Shown one piece after another: positions 35,664 through 44,579 of a stretch of DNA of 64,000 nt; position 1 is the stretch's first letter, and each line of letters opens with the position of its first letter. The notes beneath the pieces are model-generated. The model was not told the origin of the DNA. It worked only from the letters and a program-made list of their open reading frames with translations, and did no database searches. A program made the translations under genes and the position numbers. This stretch comes from Theionarchaea archaeon (lineage in GTDB: Archaea > Methanobacteriota_B > Thermococci > Methanofastidiosales > SZ-28-30). The stretch is from the NCBI GenBank assembly GCA_018992685.1, contig JACVGT010000014.1, positions 1 to 64,000 of the forward strand, written 5' to 3'.

Positions 35664-36402
35664 AGACCTGCTCCATAGTAATAAAATCAACATTCAGCTC
35701 TCTAAGAAATTTAAGATATCTTTTCACCTTTTTTATGAACGCAGCCCCTGCATTCTTGGTGACGTAAAAAGGAACTGGGACCTCTGGAGGGACAAATGAA
35801 AACTCCCAAGGATGGAAGTTCACTACCAGATACCCATCGCGCTTCAGAGTGTACAGGGCCATTATCTTGGCCAGTGACAAGGGGCACATCCGCAAGACCA
35901 TGCTGGTTAGGGGTACAATACCCACAGTTGATATTGGTATCTCCATTAATGATTCCGAAAGCATATACACATTGAGGAATCTGTCCATTCTTGATGCGCT
36001 CCTTACGGGTATCTGGGAGCTGTCGTACACAAAATAGGGCTCCAAGTACTTGACCATCAACCTGCTGAACCCATAATATGGAGCTCGAAATCCTCTGGCC
36101 GAGAAGAGACGATTACAGTGGGATAGCTCTTCCTCCAATGCGATAGGTGATAATGAACGCAAATCCAGGTGTGTATACCCATGAGATGCTATTTCATGGC
36201 CATTTTCACGCACGATGTCTAGAATGGTAGGAGTACTCTCCACATATCTACCCAGCATGAACAACGTCGAAGGTACGTCTTCTTCACAGAAAATATCAAG
36301 AAGGGCTCTCAGCCCATGATAATCATTCACCGAACAGGATACCCCATACTTGGCAATGGCATCTGAAAACTTCTCAATATCTGCAGTCACACATACGTGC
36401 AT
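35647..36402 (-). CDS. polysaccharide deacetylase (NodB-type, CE4)
   Basis: A 251-residue hydrolase: TADIEKF holds the first metal Asp pair, SHGYTHLDL the metal histidines (HxxxH), and RAPYYGF the conserved Arg-Pro loop, ending with VNFHPWEF that supplies the late His. It removes acetyl groups from amino sugars of a surface glycan. No signal peptide. A TATA-like box at 36424-36433 sits 27 bases before ATG 36402, so the mRNA is probably leaderless. Confidence 0.88.
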   Translation of the reverse strand: MHVCVTADIEKFSDAIAKYGVSCSVNDYHGLRALLDIFCEEDVPSTLFMLGRYVESTPTILDIVRENGHEIASHGYTHLDLRSLSPIALEEELSHCNRLFSARGFRAPYYGFSRLMVKYLEPYFVYDSSQIPVRSASRMDRFLNVYMLSESLMEIPISTVGIVPLTSMVLRMCPLSLAKIMALYTLKRDGYLVVNFHPWEFSFVPPEVPVPFYVTKNAGAAFIKKVKRYLKFLRELNVDFITMEQVYELYR

Positions 36403-36643
36403 GTAGACACTATGATCCTCAATGTTTTAAGATTATCTTTGGAGAGAGATGCATCAGAACTGTCCATTTTTCCTTGATGAAATATAGCCAACCTGAGAGC
36501 ATCTTGGTGTCTTCATGGAGACACGGTGAGATCCTGTATTCTGCAACTCTGCAGAATCCCCAACCAACCTCACGTGGAGGAGTTGCATCTGGCAGAGACT
36601 CCACGGTTATACCCGTTCCCCACCCGTAGTGAGGCGATGAAAC

Positions 36644-36653
36644 CTTTTTAAAA
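36644..36653 (+). promoter_or_regulatory. TATA box, leaderless start at 36673
   Basis: CTTTTTAAAA is centred 25 bases before ATG 36673 of the CoA-binding protein gene. Confidence 0.55.
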
Positions 36654-36672
36654 CATACAGAGTAACCAGTAC

Positions 36673-37071
36673 ATGAGAAGAGATCTTTCGTGGGTGTTCT
36701 CCTTGAAGACAATTGCCGTCGTGGGAGCTTCTACAAATGTGAATAAACCTGCCCACAGTGTGCCTCAGTATCTGAAAGAGAAAGGGTACACCATCATCCC
36801 CGTTAATCCCAATGCAGACCAGATATTTGGTGAGAAGTGCTACAGTAACTTGAGAGACATTCCCGGCAGCATTGATATTGTCCAGATGTTTCGACCCTCT
36901 GAAGAAATAACGAATTTTATGGCAGATATTCTGGCAGTATCCCCCACGGTCTTGTGGATGCAACTAGGAATAGAAAGTGAAGAAGCAAGGAAGGAGGCTG
37001 AGGCCCATGGAATCTTTGTGGTTATGAACAGGTGTATGATGGTGGAGCACAGGATACTGGTTGGTGATTGA
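36673..37071 (+). CDS. CoA-binding (Rossmann) protein, COG1832 type
   Basis: The 132-residue single-domain protein matches the CoA-binding family: IAVVGASTNVNKPAHSVPQYL, GYTIIPVNPNA, IDIVQMFRPSEEI, VLWMQLGI and the final VMNRCMMVEH. These are the CoA-binding loops of succinyl-CoA synthetase-like proteins. Its regulatory or metabolic role is not established. The thioredoxin reductase gene starts on the very next base after its stop, so they form an operon and may share a redox/thiol role. Confidence 0.93.
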   Translation: MRRDLSWVFSLKTIAVVGASTNVNKPAHSVPQYLKEKGYTIIPVNPNADQIFGEKCYSNLRDIPGSIDIVQMFRPSEEITNFMADILAVSPTVLWMQLGIESEEARKEAEAHGIFVVMNRCMMVEHRILVGD

Positions 37072-37971
37072 ATGTATGACGTGGTCATCGTAGGAGGAGG
37101 TCCTGCAGGGCTGACGGCGGGAATTTATGCTGCCAGGGCTCGCCTGGAAACAGCCATTCTGGAGCGGTTGATGCCGGGGGGGCAGGCTGCAGTAACAGAT
37201 TATATTGAAAACTATCCTGGGTACCCTGAAGGCGTAGCAGGGCACGAACTGGTGGCAAGAATGCAGGAACAGGCAGAGAAATTTGGATGTCAGATACGGT
37301 CAGACGAGGTTGAAGCAGTAGACCTAGGAAAGAGAACAGTGATCACAGGGTCTGAGAGCTATCTGTGGAAAGCATTGATAATCGCAACAGGAGCAGATCC
37401 CAGGACACTAGATGTTCCCGGATGCGCAGCCCTCAAGGGGAGAGGAATAAGTTTCTGCGCCACCTGTGATGGAGCTCTCTTTTCTGGAAGGCACGTTGCG
37501 GTGGTGGGAGGGGGAGATTCCGCTGTGAAAGAGGCCATGTACCTGACCAAGTTTGCCTCCGAGGTTTTTGTCATCCACAGGAGAGACAAGTTGCGGGCAG
37601 AAGGAATTATCCAGGAAAAAGCTTTCAACAATGAAAAAATTACCTTTGTATGGGATTCAATAGTCACAGAGATCAAGGGGAACCAGCAGGTAGAGGGAGT
37701 TCACATTAAGAATGTGAAAACGGGTGAAGGAAAAGACCTGGCCGTGAGTGGAGTTTTTGTGTATATTGGCAGGATACCCAATACAGCTATGGTTAATGTT
37801 GAAAAAGACAAAGCAGGATACATTATTACAGATTCTGACATGCGCACATCAGTCGAGGGAGTATTTGCGGCAGGTGACTGCAGATCAAAAGAGCATCGTC
37901 AGGTGGCGACAGCAGTAGGAGATGGAGCTGCAGCAGCCATGTCGGCAGAAGAGTATATTGCCGGCTTTTGA
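37072..37971 (+). CDS. trxB: thioredoxin reductase
   Basis: A 299-residue FAD flavoprotein: GGGPAGLTAGIYAARARLE for FAD, the redox pair CATC in SFCATCDG, GGGDSAVKEA for NADPH-like cofactor, and FAAGDCR near the end. It reduces thioredoxin or glutaredoxin-like proteins in the cytoplasm; archaeal members may use F420H2 instead of NADPH. Full length. It is the second gene with the CoA-binding protein. Confidence 0.95.
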   Translation: MYDVVIVGGGPAGLTAGIYAARARLETAILERLMPGGQAAVTDYIENYPGYPEGVAGHELVARMQEQAEKFGCQIRSDEVEAVDLGKRTVITGSESYLWKALIIATGADPRTLDVPGCAALKGRGISFCATCDGALFSGRHVAVVGGGDSAVKEAMYLTKFASEVFVIHRRDKLRAEGIIQEKAFNNEKITFVWDSIVTEIKGNQQVEGVHIKNVKTGEGKDLAVSGVFVYIGRIPNTAMVNVEKDKAGYIITDSDMRTSVEGVFAAGDCRSKEHRQVATAVGDGAAAAMSAEEYIAGF

Positions 37972-38192
37972 GGATTCTGGTCAGATCTCCTGATTGGCTT
38001 GGCCTGCATCAACATACTTTCCCAGGTACGTTCATGGCAAAAGAAAGGAGGAAGCCCCGAAGGCAATGACAAACGATGCAGGAAGAGAGAACTGTAAGGG
38101 ATGCGGATGGTCAATATGTGGTTGTGACCGGACTCTTGTCTGTGAGAATTCGAGAAGATTTCGGAATTGCTGCTTTGACATGATTTCAGTGA

Positions 38193-38423
38193 CTATCCTC
38201 CAACTACTGGGGGGAAAACGGCCACTTCGTCACGTTCTGAGAGAAGTTCCGTGCTTGACACCGTCTTTCGATTAACGGTCACCAAGAATCCTGTATCCAG
38301 GCCGTAGGTATCCCTTAGAACCTGCATCAGATCATCGACAGTTTCAACATCTTTTTCCACGTACTCCTCTCTCTTTCCTATCTTCTGTCTGAGTACTCCA
38401 AAGTACTTGACATGAACACGCAT
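38193..38423 (-). CDS. MoaD/ThiS-family ubiquitin-like protein
   Basis: The 76-residue beta-grasp protein ends in PPVVGG, the diglycine tail needed for activation by an E1-like enzyme. It could be molybdopterin (tungstopterin) synthase small subunit, a ThiS-like sulfur carrier or an archaeal SAMP protein modifier. ATG 38423 follows AGGAGGG; a TTG at 38429 is also in frame. The start is 12 bases after the permease gene on the same strand, probably co-transcribed. Tungstopterin supply for the AOR enzyme is one possible use. Confidence 0.85.
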   Translation of the reverse strand: MRVHVKYFGVLRQKIGKREEYVEKDVETVDDLMQVLRDTYGLDTGFLVTVNRKTVSSTELLSERDEVAVFPPVVGG

Positions 38424-38435
38424 GATCAAACCCTC

Positions 38436-39239
38436 CTAGTAGTATGCCAAGGTTCCTTCCTTTCGAGCTCTGTTCAACCCCTTCTTGAATAGAAGCACTC
38501 CCAGGGACAGAGCTACCAGTGCCAGAACCAAGAGCATCCAGAAGTATCCCATGATCTGGTCCATGGTAGCTTGATCAGAAAGGGCCAGCCGCAGCCCGAT
38601 AATGGAATAATACATGGGCAGTATTTTTCCTACTGGCTGAAGAATCTCTGGCAGGACATCAAGTGGGAAATATACACCGCACAGGAAAATTGCGATTCCC
38701 TGTACCACAGAAACCAGAGACCCTACTTGCTTCAGGAACACATTCAATCCCGCTACCATGAGTCCGAACCCTACCATCATCAGAACAGACAGCCCCATCA
38801 AGACAATGCCCATGGCGACATTTCCTGTAATTGATACATCAAACACAGTGATGCCAAAAAACAGAAAGATTACCATGGATATCGTTCCCATAAACAGTCC
38901 CCAAACAGTGTAGGCTATCACAATAACAAAGGGGGACGTGGGAGTGAGAAAAATAGGTTCAAACGTTCCTCTCATCATTTCCTGCTGTATAGATCCTGAT
39001 GCAGCTCCCATTGCGCTCCACAAATACCCCCACCCTATGGAGCCCACCAGAATATACTGGATGTAATCTCCCCCAAAAGGAGCAAGGATGGTCAGCATCC
39101 GATCACCAAACATCTCTGCAAAGAGAACGAACAAGAACAGGTTCATGACCATCTGTGCATAGTTAAAGACCATGGCAAATTTATACGTGAACATCATGAG
39201 GAAGTCCCTTTTGACAAATACATACAGTTTTCGTAACAT
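38436..39239 (-). CDS. ABC-2 type transporter permease
   Basis: From ATG 39239 the 267-residue protein has six membrane segments and the ABC-2 signature region (IQQEMMRGTFEPIFLTPTSPF in the first cytoplasmic loop, YFPLDVLPEILQPVGKILPMYY near segment 5). It is the membrane part of an exporter for drugs or polysaccharides. No ATP-binding subunit is encoded nearby, so the partner must lie elsewhere. GGTGAAG precedes the ATG and a TTTTTAAC box lies at 39281-39291. Confidence 0.9.
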   Translation of the reverse strand: MLRKLYVFVKRDFLMMFTYKFAMVFNYAQMVMNLFLFVLFAEMFGDRMLTILAPFGGDYIQYILVGSIGWGYLWSAMGAASGSIQQEMMRGTFEPIFLTPTSPFVIVIAYTVWGLFMGTISMVIFLFFGITVFDVSITGNVAMGIVLMGLSVLMMVGFGLMVAGLNVFLKQVGSLVSVVQGIAIFLCGVYFPLDVLPEILQPVGKILPMYYSIIGLRLALSDQATMDQIMGYFWMLLVLALVALSLGVLLFKKGLNRARKEGTLAYY

Positions 39240-39352
39240 GGCGTCTTCACCACTTTGCTTTCTGGGGTATGTTAGCATAGGAGTTAAAAAGGTTTTGGAA
39301 GGTCGAAAGAAGATGCAAGAAGGATAGTCGAGTCTTCAGCAGTCACCACCAA

Positions 39353-39363
39353 TCTTTATAATA
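39353..39363 (+). promoter_or_regulatory. TATA box, leaderless start at 39384
   Basis: TCTTTATAATA is centred 26 bases before ATG 39384. Confidence 0.6.
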
Positions 39364-39383
39364 TCTCAGGGTCTCCTCATACC

Positions 39384-39923
39384 ATGGAACCCATCAAGCA
39401 GCTGGTTGAAGCTGTCCTCTTCGTCAGTGGCAAGCCAGTGAGCCTGGGCAGTCTGGCCCAATCTCTCAATACACCGGGGGGGCAGATCAAGGAACTCATA
39501 GCAGAGCTCCAGAAGGCCTACCAGGAACGAGATTCTGCTGTCGAAATTGTGGAGACCGTGGACAAGAAATTCGTGATGCAGTTAAGACCAGAGCTTTCTG
39601 AGACTGTCATGGATTATGCTCCCGAGTCTGGAGAATCCAAAGCATTGCTCAAGACATTATCCCTCATTGCGTACTTGCAGCCTGTTCTCCAGTCAGATGT
39701 GGTTAAGTACAGGGGAACGGGCGCATACCAGCACATCAAACAGCTGGAAGACCACGGACTGATTGAGAGGAGACCCAAAGAAAGGACCTATCTACTGAAG
39801 ACAACTCCCAAGTTTGCAGAATTCTACGGACTGAAATCTGATTCTCCTGAAGACATCAAGAAATTCGTAGAACAGCATGTAGAAGTCATGAAACTGGAAA
39901 AGAATGGGGCACAGGCCCGGTGA
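39384..39923 (+). CDS. scpB: segregation and condensation protein ScpB
   Basis: A 179-residue ScpB: two winged-helix domains, with KQLVEAVLFVSGKPVSLGSLAQ at the start, the LKTLSLIAYLQPVLQSDVVKYRGT loop in the second, and GLIERRPKERTYLLKTTPKFAEFYGL, the hallmark end. It is a kleisin-associated subunit of SMC complexes in chromosome organisation. No ScpA or SMC gene is in the window. Its stop faces the convergent secreted TIM-barrel gene three bases away. Confidence 0.92.
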   Translation: MEPIKQLVEAVLFVSGKPVSLGSLAQSLNTPGGQIKELIAELQKAYQERDSAVEIVETVDKKFVMQLRPELSETVMDYAPESGESKALLKTLSLIAYLQPVLQSDVVKYRGTGAYQHIKQLEDHGLIERRPKERTYLLKTTPKFAEFYGLKSDSPEDIKKFVEQHVEVMKLEKNGAQAR

Positions 39924-39926
39924 AAG

Positions 39927-42323
39927 CTACTTGCGCCTCATCTTGAACCGCACATACATTATGATCAGCAAGAACACCACGAGAATGAGTACACCCGAGG
40001 AGACTCTCCTCACCCTCTCCTGTTCAACTTGATTTTGAATCCGTGCACTGAGGGTCTCAAATTCTATAATAGTCGTTTTGGCTTTATCTTCAGCTTCCTG
40101 GTATTTCCCTTCAATAAAAAGGGCTCTGGCTTCTGCCAGCAATTCAAGGGCTTGATCTATCTCCTCTTCAAGTGCTGTGGTGTTAACATTCAGTTGTTGG
40201 GCCTCTTCCAGAGCCAGGGGGATTTTTGAGTAGCTTCTCTTGGCCTCAGCGATACTCTGCCTGGCTGTCTCCCTGTTCTGCATTTCTTTTTCTGCTCGTT
40301 CCTGTTCCAGCAAATAATAGGTTGAAATGACTGCAGCATTATCCCCCATGTTGTAAATTTCTGTGAGCAGCTCGTCAGTGAGAGCCAGTCGGTAGGTATA
40401 CGCAATATAGAATCCTCCCCACAAGGAATTGTCGAGCGATGACTGAGGATACGCACCCACACTGGTGATCCCATTGTTATAAGCAACAATTAAGGAATTA
40501 ATTAAGTTCTCCCGGGCTGGAGGTGCAGGAGATTCAACGTAAAAACTCAGGATGTACTTTGAGGGAGTAGGGAGGCTCTTTACTATGTATTCTACGCGAG
40601 GTGGGTTTTGAAGACCGATGTTGATCAGGACAATCCGGTCAACGATATCTTCCACCTCTGGGAGGTACAACCCGTACTCAGAAGAAGCAAGTTCCAAGTT
40701 GGCAGAAACTGGGACCTCCACCCACAATTCCTTGTTGGAATCGCGTATAAGTTCCCTGAGGTCCCGCAGAAACTGGGAAAGCAGACTGGTCTTCCATTCT
40801 CTCACGGTTGGATCATAAATATTGATGCTGCCATCTGTCCTGGGCCAGTCTTCTACAGGGACACCTTTCTGAGCCATGTAATCAATATAGGATTGCAGGC
40901 AATCAATACAGAAACAGTCTTCCAGATAGTACAGTTGAGTAACAAGGATTGCTTCTGCATCATAATTGTTTGCTAGATACGTGACCATTTCAAAGAATTC
41001 TGTTTTATAAGGGTCCTGGATGAGTGCTGTGAGACATATTCTCTTTCTCAGGACTCCCCACTCAAACGTTACAGAAGCTGAATCTTTATATCTGGTTGCA
41101 AATTCCTCGGACTGGGCATTGACCTGCAGGACACCGTACAGATTGGCATTCCGTGCCTTGGAGATCATCTCATCAACATAATCTCGATCATATTTCTGTA
41201 TGTAGGCACTCCACTTGTCGGGATAGGGCCAATACTTGAAGTATGTTGAGAACACGTGACCTGCCGGCAGAACAGCTGTGTTGACCTCGTAGCTTCTCCA
41301 CTCTTCCATATTGTACTGATTGTTAAAGAACTCAATAAAGGTCAATCGAGTCATCCGAATGTCTTCAAAGGGAATTTGAGCCTTCTTTATGCGTTCGAAG
41401 TCCTTTCTCTGCCAGGCATCAGAATCAAAGATGAGCATATCTGCATACGTACTCTCAGCCACCTGAGCTCTGGCATTGCTGACGTAGTCATCAGGAATGA
41501 TGACGTACACTCCTGCTTTGGTCAACAACGTCAGCCTGTTGATGAGCGGAGTCGGGTTAGCCTCAGTCTGAACAGCCACAAAGGTAGCTACTCCCGGAGG
41601 CACATACTCTGCATCCTGATCTTGCAGTTCTTCAGGGATGACTGTCACACCCACAGGCAGGTCTTGAGGCATAATGTCACGCAGAAAGTCAGAAAGGACT
41701 TCATTCCGGTAGGAGAGCCAGTCATACCAGAGGGGGGTATTGCGTTCTTTTTCAAGCGATAGGTCAATGGAACCCATGTTATACCCGTATCGCTGCCCAA
41801 AATTGGCCTTTAATTCATCACTGGCAGCAAAATCATCAGGAAACCACAGATAATCGAAAAGTATCCCATCAATTGGATATGCTGTTACCTCATTCATCAT
41901 GATTGTGTAGTACTGTCTCGATTTCAGAGGAGAGATCCAGTATTCTTTTGTGGCCATGTTCTGTTCCGCAAGCCACCTGTCATACAAGAGAGGAATCCAC
42001 GCATACACCTTGATATTCTGATCATGTGCCTTCTTCAGAGTCTCATCAAGCACATCAAACTCGGACTTAACAAGGCTCCTGGGACTATTGTAGTACACCA
42101 GTCCTGAATCTGGTCCAGTGTCCTGCTTTATCATGAGAAAAATGTAGGAAACTCCATATTCTGCGCACAAATTCACAATAGAATCTATGTCTGCCTTTGT
42201 CTGTATAATATCATGGGGACGCACAAAGATCGCCAGAGGTAGATCAGTTGGTAATGATGCCGAAGGTGTGGGAATCATGGCAAGGCCCAATACAATGAGG
42301 AAGAGTACTGCAGCTCGATTCAT
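39927..42323 (-). CDS. secreted TIM-barrel (glycosidase-like) protein with membrane anchor
   Basis: The 798-residue protein has a signal peptide (1-24), two successive TIM-barrel-like regions (about 28-320 and 345-640), a charged helical segment (about 655-770) and a C-terminal membrane anchor followed by RFKMRRK. The first barrel resembles GH-like10/DUF4015 glycosidase domains: VYAWIPLLYDRW and IDGILFDYLWFPDDF, the latter with the acidic loop expected at a sugar site. It acts outside the cell. The second barrel (WGVLRKRICLTALIQD, DAEAILVTQLYYLEDCFC) is less clear. A CTTTTTAAAC box at 42345-42355 suggests a leaderless start. Confidence 0.75.
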   Translation of the reverse strand: MNRAAVLFLIVLGLAMIPTPSASLPTDLPLAIFVRPHDIIQTKADIDSIVNLCAEYGVSYIFLMIKQDTGPDSGLVYYNSPRSLVKSEFDVLDETLKKAHDQNIKVYAWIPLLYDRWLAEQNMATKEYWISPLKSRQYYTIMMNEVTAYPIDGILFDYLWFPDDFAASDELKANFGQRYGYNMGSIDLSLEKERNTPLWYDWLSYRNEVLSDFLRDIMPQDLPVGVTVIPEELQDQDAEYVPPGVATFVAVQTEANPTPLINRLTLLTKAGVYVIIPDDYVSNARAQVAESTYADMLIFDSDAWQRKDFERIKKAQIPFEDIRMTRLTFIEFFNNQYNMEEWRSYEVNTAVLPAGHVFSTYFKYWPYPDKWSAYIQKYDRDYVDEMISKARNANLYGVLQVNAQSEEFATRYKDSASVTFEWGVLRKRICLTALIQDPYKTEFFEMVTYLANNYDAEAILVTQLYYLEDCFCIDCLQSYIDYMAQKGVPVEDWPRTDGSINIYDPTVREWKTSLLSQFLRDLRELIRDSNKELWVEVPVSANLELASSEYGLYLPEVEDIVDRIVLINIGLQNPPRVEYIVKSLPTPSKYILSFYVESPAPPARENLINSLIVAYNNGITSVGAYPQSSLDNSLWGGFYIAYTYRLALTDELLTEIYNMGDNAAVISTYYLLEQERAEKEMQNRETARQSIAEAKRSYSKIPLALEEAQQLNVNTTALEEEIDQALELLAEARALFIEGKYQEAEDKAKTTIIEFETLSARIQNQVEQERVRRVSSGVLILVVFLLIIMYVRFKMRRK

Positions 42324-42479
42324 TGTATCAATGTTCCAGACAGTGTTTAAAAAGGTTTTTCAAACTATCAACTGGTGCTCTCCAAGGAAAGCATTCATGC
42401 CGTGATGTTAACACTGAAAAAAGAGAGAACTGAATCACCAGCGCTCTGCGTACCGCATGACTGGATGCTGGATGACAAC

Positions 42480-42488
42480 ACATATAAA
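42480..42488 (+). promoter_or_regulatory. TATA box, leaderless start at 42510
   Basis: ACATATAAAG is centred 26 bases before ATG 42510 and rules out the longer frame from 42375. Confidence 0.6.
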
Positions 42489-42509
42489 GCGGAGACAGCA
42501 CGTTCTCTC

Positions 42510-43025
42510 ATGCTTTGTGTTGTGGGAATGCCAGGCTGCGGGAAGAGCATCTTCCTCACAACGGCTTCAAATCTAGGTTACTCTATTGTGTCCATGGGAG
42601 ATGCTGTGCGAGAGGAAACTGAAAAAAGAGGGCTCCCCCCTGACAGGCATGGAGAGGTTGCTCAGCTTCTGAGAGAAGAACGAGGATTGGCTGCAGTAGC
42701 CCATCTGGTAGCGGAAAAGGTTGCTCCAGATTGCATTGTGGACGGCGTGAGGGGATTGGCCGAAATTGAGGTGTTCAAGAAGAAGCATTCTGTAGGCATT
42801 GTGGCCGTTCATGCTTCTCCCAGAACTCGGTTCTCCAGGGTTCAGAAAAGACAGAGGCCCGGAGATCCCCTGTCCTGGGATGAGTTTACAGAAAGAGATG
42901 CCCGTGAGCTGAAATTTGGCATAGGAGACGTGCTGGCTTTAGCCGACTGCATGCTGGTCAATGAATCCACCCTAGAGCACTTTAGGGGGGAGTGCAGGAG
43001 ATTTCTCAAGAGGAGATGCTTGTGA
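42510..43025 (+). CDS. UPF0200-type P-loop kinase (dephospho-CoA kinase-like)
   Basis: A 171-residue NMP-kinase fold protein: Walker A VGMPGCGKSIF at the N-terminus, VSMGDAVREETEKRG, a short lid and KRQRPGDPLSWDEFTERDARE. This is the archaeal UPF0200 family, once thought to be a dephospho-CoA kinase. Substrate uncertain. The end overlaps the next gene by four bases (GTGA). Confidence 0.88.
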   Translation: MLCVVGMPGCGKSIFLTTASNLGYSIVSMGDAVREETEKRGLPPDRHGEVAQLLREERGLAAVAHLVAEKVAPDCIVDGVRGLAEIEVFKKKHSVGIVAVHASPRTRFSRVQKRQRPGDPLSWDEFTERDARELKFGIGDVLALADCMLVNESTLEHFRGECRRFLKRRCL

Positions 43026-43405
43026 AAGTAGCTGTCAGAATATCAACTCCCGTTCATTTAACAGAATCAGAGTCGAAGGTCAGGAAGGCCTTAGAGTACA
43101 TTTTTCCTTCCGTGTGTTTCTTCTTGGATGGAACTGTCTTCAAGGGGGAATCGGAAGAACTGACATCACTTGAACATTTCAGGGAACTCTTGAAATCTCA
43201 GAAGATTCGCTCCACTGCTGATAGAATATTGAGGAATTCTCTATATGGTAGCGAACTGACATTTTACCTGAACAAACAAGCAGCGTATGTGGGGAAGGTG
43301 AATTTCTCAGAAGAAAGTCCCCTTGGCCCGATTACCATCACACTGTCCTGTGAGAATTTCGATGAGTTGATCACCTACCTCTCTTCTCCCCCACCCGAAA
43401 TGTAA
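43022..43405 (+). CDS. UPF0201/COG1931 RNA-binding-like protein
   Basis: The 127-residue protein matches the family that follows UPF0200 in many archaea: a V-x-V-R-I-S-T-P-V-x-x-T-E strand start, PTES-like KVRKALEYIFP, and SLEHFRELLKSQKIRSTADRILRNS. A ribosomal L5-like or RRM-like fold has been suggested. GTG 43022 is preferred because AGAGGAG is 6 bases upstream; ATG 43016 abuts that site. Confidence 0.85.
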   Translation: MKVAVRISTPVHLTESESKVRKALEYIFPSVCFFLDGTVFKGESEELTSLEHFRELLKSQKIRSTADRILRNSLYGSELTFYLNKQAAYVGKVNFSEESPLGPITITLSCENFDELITYLSSPPPEM

Positions 43406-43504
43406 ACTGCTTGGAGTTTGCGAAATTTTGCCCCCTCACAAAGGACCAGCTTTCCAATTGCAGGTTACAAGCAGTGGGTTTACCGAAAAACTTATAAAGG
43501 AAGA

Positions 43505-43519
43505 CTTTTATTATAAAAG
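43505..43519 (+). promoter_or_regulatory. promoter of the histone gene
   Basis: A strong AT-rich TATA region (CTTTTATTATAAAAG) predicts initiation near 43540 and a 50-base leader ending in AAAAGGAGGTAT, a strong ribosome site expected for an abundant protein. Confidence 0.6.
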
Positions 43520-43590
43520 GTGGCTTTTCAAGCCATTAAAATTGACATAGAATAGGAGCAAAATTCATCGACTTAAAAGGAGGTATCACG

Positions 43591-43800
43591 ATGGCATTAC
43601 CACTAGCATCTGTTGACAAGTTGATTCGAAAGGCCGGTGCTCACCGTGTGTCAGAAGACGCGGCTAAGGAACTTGCAGCTCATCTGCAGGAGACAGCTAT
43701 CGAGGTTGCCCGCGAAGCCATAACACTGGCAGACCACGCAGGGAGAAAGACGGTCAAGGCCGAGGACATTGCGCTGGCCAAGAAGCGAATGTTTGAGTGA
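43591..43800 (+). CDS. archaeal histone
   Basis: A 69-residue single-fold histone: PLASVDKLIRKAGAHRVSEDAAKELAAHLQ, the central long helix, and the KTVKAEDIALAKKR end all match the HMf family. It forms dimers that wrap DNA. No tail. The strong promoter and AAGGAGG site fit high expression. A T-rich run follows the stop. Confidence 0.97.
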   Translation: MALPLASVDKLIRKAGAHRVSEDAAKELAAHLQETAIEVAREAITLADHAGRKTVKAEDIALAKKRMFE

Positions 43801-43825
43801 TCCTTTTCACTCCTTTTTTTATATT
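43800..43825 (+). terminator. T-rich terminator after histone
   Basis: A CTTTTCACTCC stretch followed by eight Ts lies between the convergent histone and HD genes. It suits an archaeal T-tract terminator; no hairpin is seen. Confidence 0.4.
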
Positions 43826-44579
43826 ATAGTGTGATGGGCAGGGTCTTGTTTCTGTGAATGCCCACAATCTCTAGATAGTCCATGAGCCCAGACGTCCTGG
43901 CCTTTGCTCCCAAGACTTCCTGAATCTGGAAAATGCCTGCCTGACTATCCATGCGTACTTCAATCTTCAATGGCTTCTTCACACCAGGAGAAAGGGTGAC
44001 TTTCTTTATGGAGAGAGCTGAAACAGAGTGAATATCGACTTTACCTCGATGATACGGTATTCTAGCTCTGCCCTCCGCCATGTCGCATCCATCTGCCACC
44101 TTGACAATGCCTGCTTCTGTGGTGAGACAGTGAGTATCCTCATGGTGGGAGTACACACAGTGGAGAATTTCAGAGAGCATCTGGACAGGTCGGGCCGTGA
44201 AATCTGGAAGTACCGGGTGGAGAAGCTGGGCGGTCAAATAGCAGCTGTGCATGATGTGTTCTTTTCTGTGAACCATGTTTCCCACATCATGGAGAAAGGC
44301 TCCTGCCATCACCACAAGCTGAACATCACCATAGGTTCCCAGGTTCTCTTTGACAATGTTGAGAGGTACTTTCTCTTTGAGAATATCCAAAATATGCAAT
44401 GCATACAGGGTGATAATCTTTGAGTGAATTAGCCCGTGATCATTATACCCCATGCGGATAATGACCATCTGGTTTGATGCGTCTAGAAATGGAGAGAACT
44501 CCAGCAGCCTCCGGTAAAACTTGCGACCATCTGCAGACAGAAAAGATTCAATGTCAGCATCCAGCCTTTTCAGGTTCAT
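43824..44579 (-). CDS. HD-domain phosphohydrolase
   Basis: The 251-residue protein has the HD metal site: His in LIHSKIITLYA, the HD pair in AFLHDVGNMVH, further histidines (RKEHIMHS, YSHHEDTH) and a late Asp in VKVADGCDMAEG. It is likely a nucleotide phosphohydrolase or related. The C-terminal 80 residues are beta-rich. It starts on an ATGA overlap with the asparaginase gene. Confidence 0.88.
   Translation of the reverse strand: MNLKRLDADIESFLSADGRKFYRRLLEFSPFLDASNQMVIIRMGYNDHGLIHSKIITLYALHILDILKEKVPLNIVKENLGTYGDVQLVVMAGAFLHDVGNMVHRKEHIMHSCYLTAQLLHPVLPDFTARPVQMLSEILHCVYSHHEDTHCLTTEAGIVKVADGCDMAEGRARIPYHRGKVDIHSVSALSIKKVTLSPGVKKPLKIEVRMDSQAGIFQIQEVLGAKARTSGLMDYLEIVGIHRNKTLPITL

Noticed and set aside
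37994-38275. Cysteine-rich plus-strand ORF (CKGCGWSICGC)
   Set aside because: It overlaps the MoaD-like gene, lacks a well-spaced ribosome site and does not match a known ribbon pattern.
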